From: Paenibacillus anaericanus
GTDB taxonomy: Bacteria; Bacillota; Bacilli; Paenibacillales; Paenibacillaceae
Assembly (NCBI RefSeq): GCF_003994475.1
Contig: NZ_RZNY01000001.1
Coordinates: 112,209 to 176,208 of the forward strand
DNA: 64,000 nt
Direction of reading: 5' to 3'
Position numbers and translations under genes: made by a program. The notes beneath the pieces were generated by a model. The model was given only the letters and a program-made list of their open reading frames with translations, was not told the DNA's origin and did not search any database. Below, one piece after another: positions 37,013 to 45,792 of the stretch (positions are counted from its first letter, which is position 1; each line of letters begins with the position of its first letter).

Positions 37013-38734
37013 GTGGATGCTGTAAAGGAAATCCTACTACAGGTCTTGATTGCTAGTTTGCCCGCATGTCTGTTTCCGTTATGTTATGAGAAATCCTTCA
37101 ATTACTGGTCTCGAAATTGGGAATCCGAGCGGCAAGAAGAACGAAGAGGTACTAAAGAGTCATATTCTACGGGATTTATGCTTACCTGTATGATCAGTAT
37201 GTTGCTGTGTTCACTTTTCTCTGTTCAGCTATGGGGAGTTATTCCACTCAATTTCGGCATTGTTCCATTATTTGCTCTTATGTTATATGGTAGATTGCGA
37301 GATGGGATTGCCCTGGCTCTGCTCCAGCTTATCATTTATCCTATATTTGCAGTAAACTACACAATCACAGGACTGATCTTAGAGACAGGCGTACTCCTGT
37401 ACCCTATTATACTTTTGGCATCCAATCGGTTTAAGAATAGCGACCGTTATGGCAAGATCGTGTTAATCTCACTTTATTCTGTGATTGGCGAACTACCTTC
37501 CGCAATTTTCCCTCTATTAAATAGAGGTTTGAACTTTGATTTGGATGTAACCATTATATTTGCGGCTATAGCCAATATCGTGACTACACTGTTGATTGCC
37601 AGCTTATTTATTTATATGATTGAGGGCACCATGGAGAAAGAGAAACTCCGTCTTCAGGTCATGCAATTGTCACGTAAATATTTCCGTGAAGCTGAGAAAT
37701 TACAACAGATGATGGATGCCGCTCCACTAAGCGTTATTTTACTAGATCAACAGCACGGTATTGTGTCGATTAATGACACCTTTCTTCAATTATACCGGAT
37801 TGAACATCCGAGTGCGATACGAGACGATCTGCTCAAGCAAAAACTGGACAGTGTTCTAGAAGGGTTTCAGTTGGAAAGTATCATTACCCAGGTTGAAAAA
37901 ACACTGGAGGGTGAGTCTAAGAGTAACATCTTACTACATAATGGTGATAAAACGTACATTACAAGTACTTCCCCTATAAAAAAGGGATATACAGATGAAA
38001 CTATCGGTGTCGTCATAATTTTACAAGATATAACAGAGCTTGAGGCACTACGTAAGGAATTGAACCATGTTGAGCGCCTGAGTCTCGTTGGTCAAATGGC
38101 CGCAGGAATTACGCATGAAATTCGTAACCCAATGAGTGTAGTACGGGGATTCCTACAACTGATGAAGGAGCAGAGTCCTTCTTCATTAGACCACTATTAT
38201 CGGATTGTGATGGAAGAATTAGATCGTGCCAACTGTATAATTAATGACTTTCTATCCATTGCTCAGAATCAGGTAGTTAATATGGAACGATGTAGCTTAC
38301 ATGACATAATTAAGGAATTAACTCCGCTATTATGGGCGGATGCTAATTTACGTGGTCAGAGCATAGAGGTTGGACTGGATGAGCAGGTGCCTTCCCTTTT
38401 TCTTAATGCCAAGGAGATCAAGCAAGTGATCCTAAACCTAGCCCGCAATGGGATGGAGGCGATGGATGGGAAAGGACAGCTAACGCTACAGACCAAACTT
38501 ACCCCATCTGGTGTAGAAATGATAGTTAAGGATACAGGCATGGGGATTCCTTCTGCACTTAAGGAGAAGCTGTTCGAGCCCTTCTACACGACAAAGGTCC
38601 AGGGGACAGGACTCGGGCTTGCGCTATGTCTTAGTATTGTGGAGCGTCATGGCGGGAATATTACTGTGGAATCGGAAGAGGGAAGTGGAACAGCAGTTAT
38701 TGTTTTTTTTCCGATCACCGAAAGTTTTCTTTGA
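37013..38734 (+). CDS. Membrane PAS sensor histidine kinase
   Basis: A 573-residue kinase. Six hydrophobic segments occupy the first ~215 residues (5TM-Lyt-like sensor), then a PAS domain covers about 225-340. HisKA carries the phosphorylated His in GITHEIRNPMS near 360. HATPase_c has DTGMGIPSA and GTGLGLALC. The architecture resembles phosphorelay or sporulation kinases (KinB/KinC/KinD-like). No response regulator is adjacent, so it is an orphan kinase. GTG 37013 is preferred to ATG 36983 because GAGGAGGG lies 5 nt before it. Confidence 0.85.
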   Translation: MDAVKEILLQVLIASLPACLFPLCYEKSFNYWSRNWESERQEERRGTKESYSTGFMLTCMISMLLCSLFSVQLWGVIPLNFGIVPLFALMLYGRLRDGIALALLQLIIYPIFAVNYTITGLILETGVLLYPIILLASNRFKNSDRYGKIVLISLYSVIGELPSAIFPLLNRGLNFDLDVTIIFAAIANIVTTLLIASLFIYMIEGTMEKEKLRLQVMQLSRKYFREAEKLQQMMDAAPLSVILLDQQHGIVSINDTFLQLYRIEHPSAIRDDLLKQKLDSVLEGFQLESIITQVEKTLEGESKSNILLHNGDKTYITSTSPIKKGYTDETIGVVIILQDITELEALRKELNHVERLSLVGQMAAGITHEIRNPMSVVRGFLQLMKEQSPSSLDHYYRIVMEELDRANCIINDFLSIAQNQVVNMERCSLHDIIKELTPLLWADANLRGQSIEVGLDEQVPSLFLNAKEIKQVILNLARNGMEAMDGKGQLTLQTKLTPSGVEMIVKDTGMGIPSALKEKLFEPFYTTKVQGTGLGLALCLSIVERHGGNITVESEEGSGTAVIVFFPITESFL

Positions 38735-38779
38735 AACAGTAATCTATTAGCTTAGGACAAGAGTTGATCTTTTTGAAAG

Positions 38780-38807
38780 TTGCTTTCCTTTCTTTTGAAT
38801 GTATAAT
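38780..38807 (+). promoter_or_regulatory. Promoter for bacilliredoxin gene
   Basis: TTGCTT (38780-38785), 16 bp, TATAAT (38802-38807). It is 71 bp upstream of the ATG and gives a plausible sigma-A promoter. Confidence 0.5.
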
Positions 38808-38877
38808 AAAATAAAGCTCGGTGAAGTGGCAGAGTGTCAGCCATGTATCGCTAGTAAACATAAGGAGTGAGCGCGAA

Positions 38878-39312
38878 ATGTCGATGTCATTTGACCAATA
38901 CATGAGAGATATGGTTCAACCGATGAGGGATGAACTAACCACTCTTGGAGTTCAAGAATTACGTACCCCTGAAGAAGTAGAGGGGAATTTGCCTACATCA
39001 AAAGGAACGGCTTTGGTCGTTGTGAATTCGGTATGTGGTTGTGCTGCTGGGCAATGTCGCCCCGGTGTTGCCAAGTCGTTGCAGAACGACCTGACTCCAG
39101 ATCATTTATTTACGGTATTTGCTGGGCAAGATAAGGAAGCTACGGCCAAAGCACGTGAATATTTTGCTCCATATCCACCTTCATCACCTTCCATTGCTTT
39201 GCTGAAGGACGGAGAACTTGTTCATTTTATTGAACGCCATCAGATTGAAGATCGTTCTGCTGATGATATTGCTGCAGAATTAATCGGTGCTTTTGATCGC
39301 TTCTGTCGATAA
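38878..39312 (+). CDS. brxB: Bacilliredoxin BrxA/BrxB family (YphP/YqiW)
   Basis: A 144-residue thioredoxin-fold protein that removes bacillithiol from mixed disulfides on cytosolic proteins. The active-site CGC motif lies at C53-G54-C55 (SVCGCAAGQCRPG), with a further Cys at 60. DUF1094-family length is normal. ATG 38878 is supported by AAGGAGTGAG. A or B type cannot be resolved, and brxB is the tentative symbol. It implies a bacillithiol-producing Firmicute. Confidence 0.88.
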   Translation: MSMSFDQYMRDMVQPMRDELTTLGVQELRTPEEVEGNLPTSKGTALVVVNSVCGCAAGQCRPGVAKSLQNDLTPDHLFTVFAGQDKEATAKAREYFAPYPPSSPSIALLKDGELVHFIERHQIEDRSADDIAAELIGAFDRFCR

Positions 39313-39328
39313 GGAAAGCTGTCAAGGG

Positions 39329-39371
39329 ACGCCCCGCAAATCGGCATTTACCGGTATTTGCGGGGCGTTTT
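39329..39371 (+). terminator. Terminator after bacilliredoxin
   Basis: ACGCCCCGCAAAT (39329-39341) pairs with ATTTGCGGGGCGT (39356-39368), with an inner CGG/CCG, followed by TTT. It is a very stable stem. Confidence 0.9.
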
Positions 39372-39405
39372 ATATAATTACATACATTAGTGGAGGGATC
39401 AGACA

Positions 39406-40215
39406 ATGAGTTTGCAACAGGAAATCATTAAGCGTTTGGGTGTGAAGCCAAGTATTGATGTAGATCAGGAAATTCGTAACCGCGTGGATTTTTTGAAAGA
39501 ATATGTGAAGAATTCCCGCAGTTCTGGGTTGCTGATTGCTATCAGCGGCGGGATAGATAGTGCGGTTGCGGCAGGTCTTTGTAAGCAAGCGAGTGATGAA
39601 TTGACACAGGAAACGGGTAACGAATATATCACACTTGGTGTATTCCAACCTTATGGCCAACAGGAAGACATTCAACATAGTTATGACGTAGCTAAGGCCT
39701 TTGAATTAAAGCATACTTTGGAGACCAATATCGAAGAAGCCGTAAATGAGATCTCATTAGAAGTAGAGCATGGACTTAAGTCTATTGGACAGTCACGTCA
39801 CATCAGTCATCAGGGTAAGGGGAATGTTAAGGCGCGGACTCGAATGGTTGTTCAATATGCATTATCTTTCGAATTGAATTTACTCGTAGTAGGTACCGAT
39901 CACGCTTCCGAGGCGATTACTGGGTTCTATACGAAGTGGGGTGACGGTGCGGTAGATATTACACCGCTTAGTTCGCTGAACAAACGCCAAGTTCGCGCGC
40001 TTGCTGCTCGTCTGGGTGTTCCGCAGGATATTCTTGATAAAGCACCAACTGCTGGTTTATGGGAAGGCCAGACCGATGAGAAGGAGCTAGGGATTAGCTA
40101 CGAAGATAACAGTGATTATTTAGAGGGTAAAGAAATTGACCCTGCTGTTAGAGAGCGTCTCGAAGCTTTCTATAGTAAAACTGAGCATAAACGTAGCCCA
40201 ATTCCAGGGATTTAA
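39406..40215 (+). CDS. nadE: NH3-dependent NAD+ synthetase
   Basis: A 269-residue cytosolic enzyme that makes NAD+ from nicotinic acid adenine dinucleotide, ATP and ammonia. The N-type ATP pyrophosphatase P-loop (ISGGIDSAV) lies near residues 46-54. KGNVKARTRMV at about 139 and the region with GTDHASEAITGFYTKWGDGAVDITPLS are characteristic. There is no glutaminase domain, so ammonia is the nitrogen donor. It is monocistronic by appearance (GTGGAGGG before ATG) and closed by a shared terminator. Confidence 0.95.
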   Translation: MSLQQEIIKRLGVKPSIDVDQEIRNRVDFLKEYVKNSRSSGLLIAISGGIDSAVAAGLCKQASDELTQETGNEYITLGVFQPYGQQEDIQHSYDVAKAFELKHTLETNIEEAVNEISLEVEHGLKSIGQSRHISHQGKGNVKARTRMVVQYALSFELNLLVVGTDHASEAITGFYTKWGDGAVDITPLSSLNKRQVRALAARLGVPQDILDKAPTAGLWEGQTDEKELGISYEDNSDYLEGKEIDPAVRERLEAFYSKTEHKRSPIPGI

Positions 40216-40243
40216 TGTAGCTCATATTTAAATGGTATCAAAT

Positions 40244-40299
40244 AAAAGAGATAAGATTCATGACTACGAGTACAGTAGTATGGATTTTATCTCTTTTTT
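40244..40299. terminator. Bidirectional terminator nadE/GH36
   Basis: AAAAGAGATAA (40244-40254) pairs with TTATCTCTTTT (40287-40297); GATTCAT/ATGGATT extends inward with a mismatch. It serves both converging genes. Confidence 0.8.
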
Positions 40300-40319
40300 G
40301 CAGGTTTAGTTACTTGAAA

Positions 40320-42506
40320 TTATAAGCGCCTGAATCTCCAGCTCACACTTTGGAAATCACCCGCAGTAACTGGAACTTGAACTCCTGCGTACATCAACGT
40401 GTCTCCGTGCATAGTTAGCCCTAACGATTGCTCTACATAAACGGCTGATGGGTCTAACCCACGTAGCTGTAAGCGACGTAATGGCTCTGCCGGCTCGGCT
40501 AACACTTTGATCCAGAAGACGAGAGCCTCGTCTTGTTCTTCCGATACGAACATCCAGGCGGTTTCATTGCCTTCAAATGGACTACTTAAACGGTAGAAAT
40601 CTCCATTGAATGTCAGGTCGCGTACTTCTTTGCATTGGGAAATTTGCTTTTTTACAAGCTCTTTTTCGTCTAATGTCATCTTAGTTAAGTCTAACTCGTA
40701 TCCAAAATTGCCCGACAGAGCGACATTACCTCTTGTGCTAAGGGGCGTAATTCGATGAACCTGATGATTCGGAACAGCTGTAACATGTGACCCCATTGCG
40801 CTAATAGGATATACTAAGCTCGTTCCGTATTGAATCTTTAATCGTTCAATAGCGTCTGAATTATCACTTGTCCACGTCTGGGGCATGTAATAGAGCATTC
40901 CCGGATCGAACCGACCTCCACCGCCAGAACAGCTCTCAAAAAGAATATGTGGGAAACGCTCTGTGATGGTATCTAACACTCGATATAGCCCAAGCATATA
41001 ACGATGAGCTGTCTCCCGTTGACGTTCTGGGGGGAGACAAGCAGAACCGATCTCCGTCATATTGCGATTCATATCCCATTTAACATAATTTATAGGTGCA
41101 GAGGATAGAACACCACTTAAGTTTTCGATTAAAACGTCACATACATCCTGTCGAGATAGATCAAGGATTAACTGGAACCGTCCTTCGGTTCGACGACGGT
41201 CGGGAAGATGCAGACACCAATCAGGATGAGCCCGATATAATTCACTATCTACGGAGATCATTTCAGGTTCTAACCATACCCCGAACTGCAAATCCCGTTC
41301 GTTCAACTCTTTCGCAAGTCCTGATAGGCCATTTGGTAGTTTCTCAAGATTCACGAACCAATCGCCCAAAGAAGTCCGATCATTGTTGCGCTTCCCGAAC
41401 CATCCGTCGTCTAATACGAATAACTCAATTCCCAGATTCTTCGCTTCATCAGCTAGACTAACGATCTTCTCCTGGTTGAAATCAAAATAGGTTGCTTCCC
41501 AATTGTTAACGAGAATGGGTCGTACTTGATCGCGATACTTCCCACGACTTAATCGTGTGCGATAGATCTTGTGATATTGCCGAGACATGCCACCGAGCCC
41601 TTCACTGGAATAAACCATCACCACTTCTGGAGCTTGGAAGGTTTCACATGGTTCAAGTAACCAGTTGAAATCAAATGGATTAATTCCCATACTGATGCGA
41701 GTAGTCTGGAATTGATTTACCTCGATGGAAGCTAGAAAATTACCGCTATAGACCAGGCTAAATCCATACGCATCACCATGATCCTCTGTCGTGGTCGGCT
41801 CCACTAATGCAATGAACGGATTATGTTGATGGCTACTTGCACCCCGACGGCTCTCCACGGATTGAATACCTGGCGCGAGCAACTTCCGATGCATCCATCG
41901 CTCTTTGGCCCATGCACCAGATAATTGAATCCACTCCATAGACTTATGATGGAAATCAATACTAGCGCTTAATGCCCGAAGTAATCGAACTGGCTGCTTC
42001 CCTTGATTGGTAAAACGTGTAGATCTCACAATCGCATCAAAGCTCTCATATACGGTATAGCTTAAACATATTTCCATATTACTCACTGGATCTAAGAGAG
42101 TGATCTCCAGCGTATTCGCTTCTGTATCCGACTCGACATAAGTAGCTGGAAGACCTTCTAACCGTGGTTTTCCAGGCACAATCCGATGGGATTGATAGAG
42201 TAATTCTGCTGCCGTTGTTCCGTTATCGAACTGTATTTGATAGGCGGGCTGGCGAAAATCTGATGTGCCATAACCCGGATACTCCTGTGCTACAACATCA
42301 AGTGAGAAATAGGGTTCATCTGGGTCAGTCATAGGTGAGAAGGGACGCTCCACTATCGGAAGGAACTGTGTTAAGTCAGAATCGGTTATTTTCCGTCCCC
42401 AATGTAAATGTACTAAATAACCACGATGATCTACTTGGAAAATATAACTGGTCTTCTTCGATTGTAGATGAAAAATCCCATTGTCTGCGTTATATATAAT
42501 TCCCAT
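40320..42506 (-). CDS. Alpha-galactosidase, GH36
   Basis: A 728-residue cytosolic glycoside hydrolase that removes terminal alpha-1,6-galactose from melibiose and raffinose-type sugars. An N-terminal beta-sandwich covers about 1-325, then a TIM barrel, then a small C-terminal domain. The nucleophile Asp lies in YVKWDMNR at about residue 478 and the acid/base Asp in TWTSDNSDA at about 548, the same numbers known for Geobacillus enzymes. ESCSGGGGRFD is the family signature. No signal peptide is present, so sugars are imported by the adjacent ABC system. It is 10 bp after the permease gene and is the last gene of the operon. Confidence 0.95.
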   Translation of the reverse strand: MGIIYNADNGIFHLQSKKTSYIFQVDHRGYLVHLHWGRKITDSDLTQFLPIVERPFSPMTDPDEPYFSLDVVAQEYPGYGTSDFRQPAYQIQFDNGTTAAELLYQSHRIVPGKPRLEGLPATYVESDTEANTLEITLLDPVSNMEICLSYTVYESFDAIVRSTRFTNQGKQPVRLLRALSASIDFHHKSMEWIQLSGAWAKERWMHRKLLAPGIQSVESRRGASSHQHNPFIALVEPTTTEDHGDAYGFSLVYSGNFLASIEVNQFQTTRISMGINPFDFNWLLEPCETFQAPEVVMVYSSEGLGGMSRQYHKIYRTRLSRGKYRDQVRPILVNNWEATYFDFNQEKIVSLADEAKNLGIELFVLDDGWFGKRNNDRTSLGDWFVNLEKLPNGLSGLAKELNERDLQFGVWLEPEMISVDSELYRAHPDWCLHLPDRRRTEGRFQLILDLSRQDVCDVLIENLSGVLSSAPINYVKWDMNRNMTEIGSACLPPERQRETAHRYMLGLYRVLDTITERFPHILFESCSGGGGRFDPGMLYYMPQTWTSDNSDAIERLKIQYGTSLVYPISAMGSHVTAVPNHQVHRITPLSTRGNVALSGNFGYELDLTKMTLDEKELVKKQISQCKEVRDLTFNGDFYRLSSPFEGNETAWMFVSEEQDEALVFWIKVLAEPAEPLRRLQLRGLDPSAVYVEQSLGLTMHGDTLMYAGVQVPVTAGDFQSVSWRFRRL

Positions 42507-42516
42507 GATAATTCAA

Positions 42517-43323
42517 CTACCCCTTTACAGCGCCATCCGCAAGACCACGAATGAAATATTTTTGTAAGAATAAATAGAGAATAGTAACAGGTAGCATTCC
42601 AATTACACAACCTGCGGCCACCCAACTGATTTGGTTCTGAAATTGCGAAATGAACTGAGAAAGTGCGACAGGGATCGTCTGCACCGAAACTCTTTGCAAG
42701 AAGAAGATAGAGAACTGATAGTCATTCCATACATTCAAGCCGGTCAGAATAATAACGGTTGCTGTAATGGGCTTCAGCAATGGCAGAATAATACGGAAGA
42801 AAATCGCAAACTTGTTGCAACCATCGATAAGTCCAGCTTCGTCTAATTCCTTCGGTACTGAACTGATAAACCCTGTGAATAGGAAAATCGTTAATGGTAA
42901 CTGGAACGTAACCTGCGTTAGAATGGCGGCCCAATACGTATTTATCCCGCCTAAGTCAACAATCATCGAATACAACGGAACTAGAATCGTTAGCGCCGGA
43001 ACAATTAAGCAGGATATACAGAGTAAATAAATGAACTGATTCCACTTGGTTGGAAAACGTGATAGTGGATACGATGCGAACGCACCAATAAATACAATCA
43101 ATATGACGGAACAAAACGTAATGATAAAGTTGTTCACGAGTGCCTGGCTTAAATGGGCCTGATTCCAAGCATTCGTGAAGTTATCCATGGTCATATTTGT
43201 TGGGAAAACCCACTTTGAACTCGTGTCATCCGACGGTTTCAAGGCCATACTTAGCAAAATATAGAAAGGAATTAAGTGAACGATACCCATCAAGGTTAAT
43301 ATGCTGTATTTTATAGTTTTCAT
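42517..43323 (-). CDS. Sugar ABC transporter permease, MalG/MsmG-like
   Basis: A 268-residue permease with six helices. The EAA loop (ELDEAGLIDGCNKFAIFFRIILP) lies near residues 180-202, which docks onto the ATPase. It ends KYFIRGLADGAVKG, typical for MalG-type partners. It is 1 bp downstream of the MalF-like gene. It belongs to the alpha-galactoside importer; no ATPase gene is present in this operon, so an MsmX-like shared ATPase is inferred. Confidence 0.9.
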   Translation of the reverse strand: MKTIKYSILTLMGIVHLIPFYILLSMALKPSDDTSSKWVFPTNMTMDNFTNAWNQAHLSQALVNNFIITFCSVILIVFIGAFASYPLSRFPTKWNQFIYLLCISCLIVPALTILVPLYSMIVDLGGINTYWAAILTQVTFQLPLTIFLFTGFISSVPKELDEAGLIDGCNKFAIFFRIILPLLKPITATVIILTGLNVWNDYQFSIFFLQRVSVQTIPVALSQFISQFQNQISWVAAGCVIGMLPVTILYLFLQKYFIRGLADGAVKG

Positions 43324-43324
43324 A

Positions 43325-44206
43325 TTACAACTTCACCTCTTTTCGCTTGAGAAGAATGAGTGAAGTAATACTTACAATCGCAATAAATAAGAACATTACA
43401 TTTCCTAACGCTGCGGCATATCCAGCATCTTGACGTGCAAAGTATAAGTTATACATCATCGTGGACAAGGACGAAGAAGCATATCCTGGGCCCCCGTTAG
43501 TCATCGCTACGATTACATCGAACAGCTTCAGACCACCGATAATGTTCAAGACCACATTTACCGTAATAGCAGGCATCAGTAATGGAAGTGTTATATTTTT
43601 GAATTTTGACCACCAGTTAGCTCCATCAATAGAAGCCGCCTCATAGTAGTCCTTCGGAATGGACTGAAGCCCTGCAACGAAGATTGTCATGGCTACACCC
43701 ATAAATTGGAACGTGTTTACAAATGTAATAATCCATACTGCTCTAGGACCGCTCGCCAACCAGTCGACCGGTTGTGCGCCGAATAGTGCCAAGATATCAT
43801 TAACAGCTCCGCCGTCAAATTGGAAGAAGAAGTACCAAATATAACCCATAATTAACGAACTGATAATGACTGGTAAGTATACGATGGTTCTTACGAATCC
43901 TTTAGCTCGTAATTGCTGATCAAGAAATAATGCATAAGCAAGTCCTAAGACATTCTGGAGTATTGTGCTACCGAATCCGAAAATAATAGTATTGATGATC
44001 GTAGTTCCAATATTCTTATCACTTAACATAGCCCAGTATTTCTCAAAGCCTACATAGCTATATTGTTGAGAGTAACCATCCCAATTCGTGAATGAAATGC
44101 GGATACCTTCAATGAATGGATAAAAAATAAACACTGCGAAAAAAATTAATGCAGGGATGTACATAACATTTAAAATTGTCGAGGAACTCAACATTTTCCG
44201 CTTCAC
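43325..44206 (-). CDS. Sugar ABC transporter permease, MalF/MsmF-like
   Basis: A 293-residue permease with six helices and an EAA motif (YYEAASIDGANWWSKFKNITLPLL) at about residues 193-216. NGGPGYASSSLS near 238 is typical of UgpA/MalF-like proteins. It forms a heterodimer with the MalG-like permease and takes substrate from the binding lipoprotein encoded upstream. A hairpin separates it from that gene. Confidence 0.9.
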   Translation of the reverse strand: MKRKMLSSSTILNVMYIPALIFFAVFIFYPFIEGIRISFTNWDGYSQQYSYVGFEKYWAMLSDKNIGTTIINTIIFGFGSTILQNVLGLAYALFLDQQLRAKGFVRTIVYLPVIISSLIMGYIWYFFFQFDGGAVNDILALFGAQPVDWLASGPRAVWIITFVNTFQFMGVAMTIFVAGLQSIPKDYYEAASIDGANWWSKFKNITLPLLMPAITVNVVLNIIGGLKLFDVIVAMTNGGPGYASSSLSTMMYNLYFARQDAGYAAALGNVMFLFIAIVSITSLILLKRKEVKL

Positions 44207-44235
44207 TTACACCAGCCCTTTCTCCTCGAACTTAA

Positions 44236-44273
44236 GAGAAAAGCCCAGGATCCCTTGAAAAGCTCACCTGGGC
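44236..44273 (-). terminator. Leaky terminator/processing hairpin between binding protein and permeases
   Basis: On the minus strand GCCCAGG (44273-44267) pairs with CCTGGGC (44249-44243), followed by TTTTCTCTT. It lies between the binding-protein gene and the permeases, within one operon. Such hairpins commonly allow the binding protein to be made in excess. Confidence 0.7.
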
Positions 44274-44297
44274 ATCTGTTAAGTTGTTCAATCACAT

Positions 44298-45602
44298 TTA
44301 TTTGGTTGCACGAAGACGGTCGAATTCTTTCTTCATATTCTCGGAGTATGCTCTTGCATCAATGCCGCCTGCGAGAATGTCTTGACCATTCTTACACAAC
44401 ACATCCCACATTCCATTTGGCAAATAGACACGGTCGAAGAAAGGAAGTACAGGTGTTTCTTTATATTGCTCGTAGAAGGCTGTCAATTCACCCGCATCAA
44501 TCGCAACGTTAGAAAGTCCAGGAGGCAATTGGTTTGATTTCGCTACGGCAGAAACGTTATCAGATTGTGCAAAGTAAGCTACGAATTTCTTTGCGGCATC
44601 GATATTTTTGGAATCTTTCGATATTCCCCAAGTTGTTTTCTCTCCGCCAGCGAATGTTGGGATATCTCCTGCTTGAATTGAAGGAATTGGCATCAGACCT
44701 GCATTTAGGTTTGGATTTATTTTTTTCGCTTCTTCAATAAAGTAAGGTCCATACACTCCGAATACTGCTTTACCTTCTGCGAATGCTTTGGCGGAATCGC
44801 TATATTTTGCTGTAAGTACGTCTTTGTTCAAATATCCATTAGTTTGTAGATCCTTGAGCATTTGAGGTAATTTATCGAACTCATTCCAATCAAACGTACC
44901 ATCTAGAAACGCTTGGCTGTAATTCTGCTCTGCACTAATTAAGAGCGGTGTAGCAAAGAAGTCGAAGAATTGTCCGATTGGCCATGAATCTGCCCCACCG
45001 ATATGAACCGCTACGACGTTACCATTGCTTTTAGTCTTGACTGCTTCAGCAACTGCAAGAAACTCATCGTAAGTAGTTGGAACTTCCAATCCGTATTCTT
45101 TCAGGAGGTCAATATTGTACACCGGTCCTGATTTGTCTTGGTCCATCGGAAGTACATATAGTTTGCCTGTTTCATCCGACACACTTGGCTTGATTGCTGG
45201 ATCTAAGTCGTTAGCCCATGCTTCACCAGATAGGTCCAAAAGATATTCACCATAACGGTTCTTCGACCAACCGTGTGTTGCGAAAACGTCTGGCATGTCC
45301 TGCGAAGCCATTTTAACTTTCATCATGTTCTCGTAATCTTTACCTGGTGCACTGAACTCTACTTTAATGTTAGGGTTATCTACCATAAATTTGTTCGAAA
45401 TATCTTGAAGCACCTTCGCTTGCTCACCTACGACGTTCGTTGATACCGTTAATGTGACATTCTCTTGTGACTTCGTTTCAGCTTTGTTTGCTGTATCATT
45501 CCCCGCCGTATTCCCACCTGCATTTTTGTTCGATCCACATGCTGTAAGCGCTGTTACAAGAAGTAGCACTAGGCATATCATCGACAACCAACTTTTTCTC
45601 AT
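44298..45602 (-). CDS. Sugar-binding lipoprotein of ABC importer
   Basis: A 434-residue family-1 solute-binding protein. The signal peptide ends in lipobox LTAC at about residue 22 (CGSNKNAGG after cleavage), followed by a disordered linker. The domain then resembles MsmE/MalE with VLQDISNKFMVDNPNIKVEFS at the start and PFFDRVYLPNGMWDVL near the end. ATG 45602 with AGGGGGAA upstream is chosen over a longer frame. The alpha-galactosidase downstream points to melibiose/raffinose-type substrates. A cre-like element lies 54-67 bp upstream. Confidence 0.9.
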   Translation of the reverse strand: MRKSWLSMICLVLLLVTALTACGSNKNAGGNTAGNDTANKAETKSQENVTLTVSTNVVGEQAKVLQDISNKFMVDNPNIKVEFSAPGKDYENMMKVKMASQDMPDVFATHGWSKNRYGEYLLDLSGEAWANDLDPAIKPSVSDETGKLYVLPMDQDKSGPVYNIDLLKEYGLEVPTTYDEFLAVAEAVKTKSNGNVVAVHIGGADSWPIGQFFDFFATPLLISAEQNYSQAFLDGTFDWNEFDKLPQMLKDLQTNGYLNKDVLTAKYSDSAKAFAEGKAVFGVYGPYFIEEAKKINPNLNAGLMPIPSIQAGDIPTFAGGEKTTWGISKDSKNIDAAKKFVAYFAQSDNVSAVAKSNQLPPGLSNVAIDAGELTAFYEQYKETPVLPFFDRVYLPNGMWDVLCKNGQDILAGGIDARAYSENMKKEFDRLRATK

Positions 45603-45655
45603 GTCTATTCCCCCTATGGATAAGATGAATGTTTCTATAAACAATATAGCAATTC

Positions 45656-45669
45656 GGAATGCGCTTACA
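45656..45669. promoter_or_regulatory. Possible cre (CcpA) site
   Basis: TGTAAGCGCATTCC on the minus strand matches the cre consensus with two mismatches. It sits between the divergent binding-protein and kinase genes, where catabolite repression would be expected. The match is weak. Confidence 0.3.
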
Positions 45670-45792
45670 TATGCCCCGAAACTACGATCTATAAGACGAT
45701 TTCTACACATCTATTCGATATGGATAAACTAGGCTATGATAATTCATATCGCTACATTAACACGAATATATAGCAAAGGCGGAGGTTTCAAG

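Noticed and set aside
45656..45669. Strong claim of CcpA control from the cre-like element
   Set aside because: Two mismatches to consensus. It is listed only as a low-confidence site.
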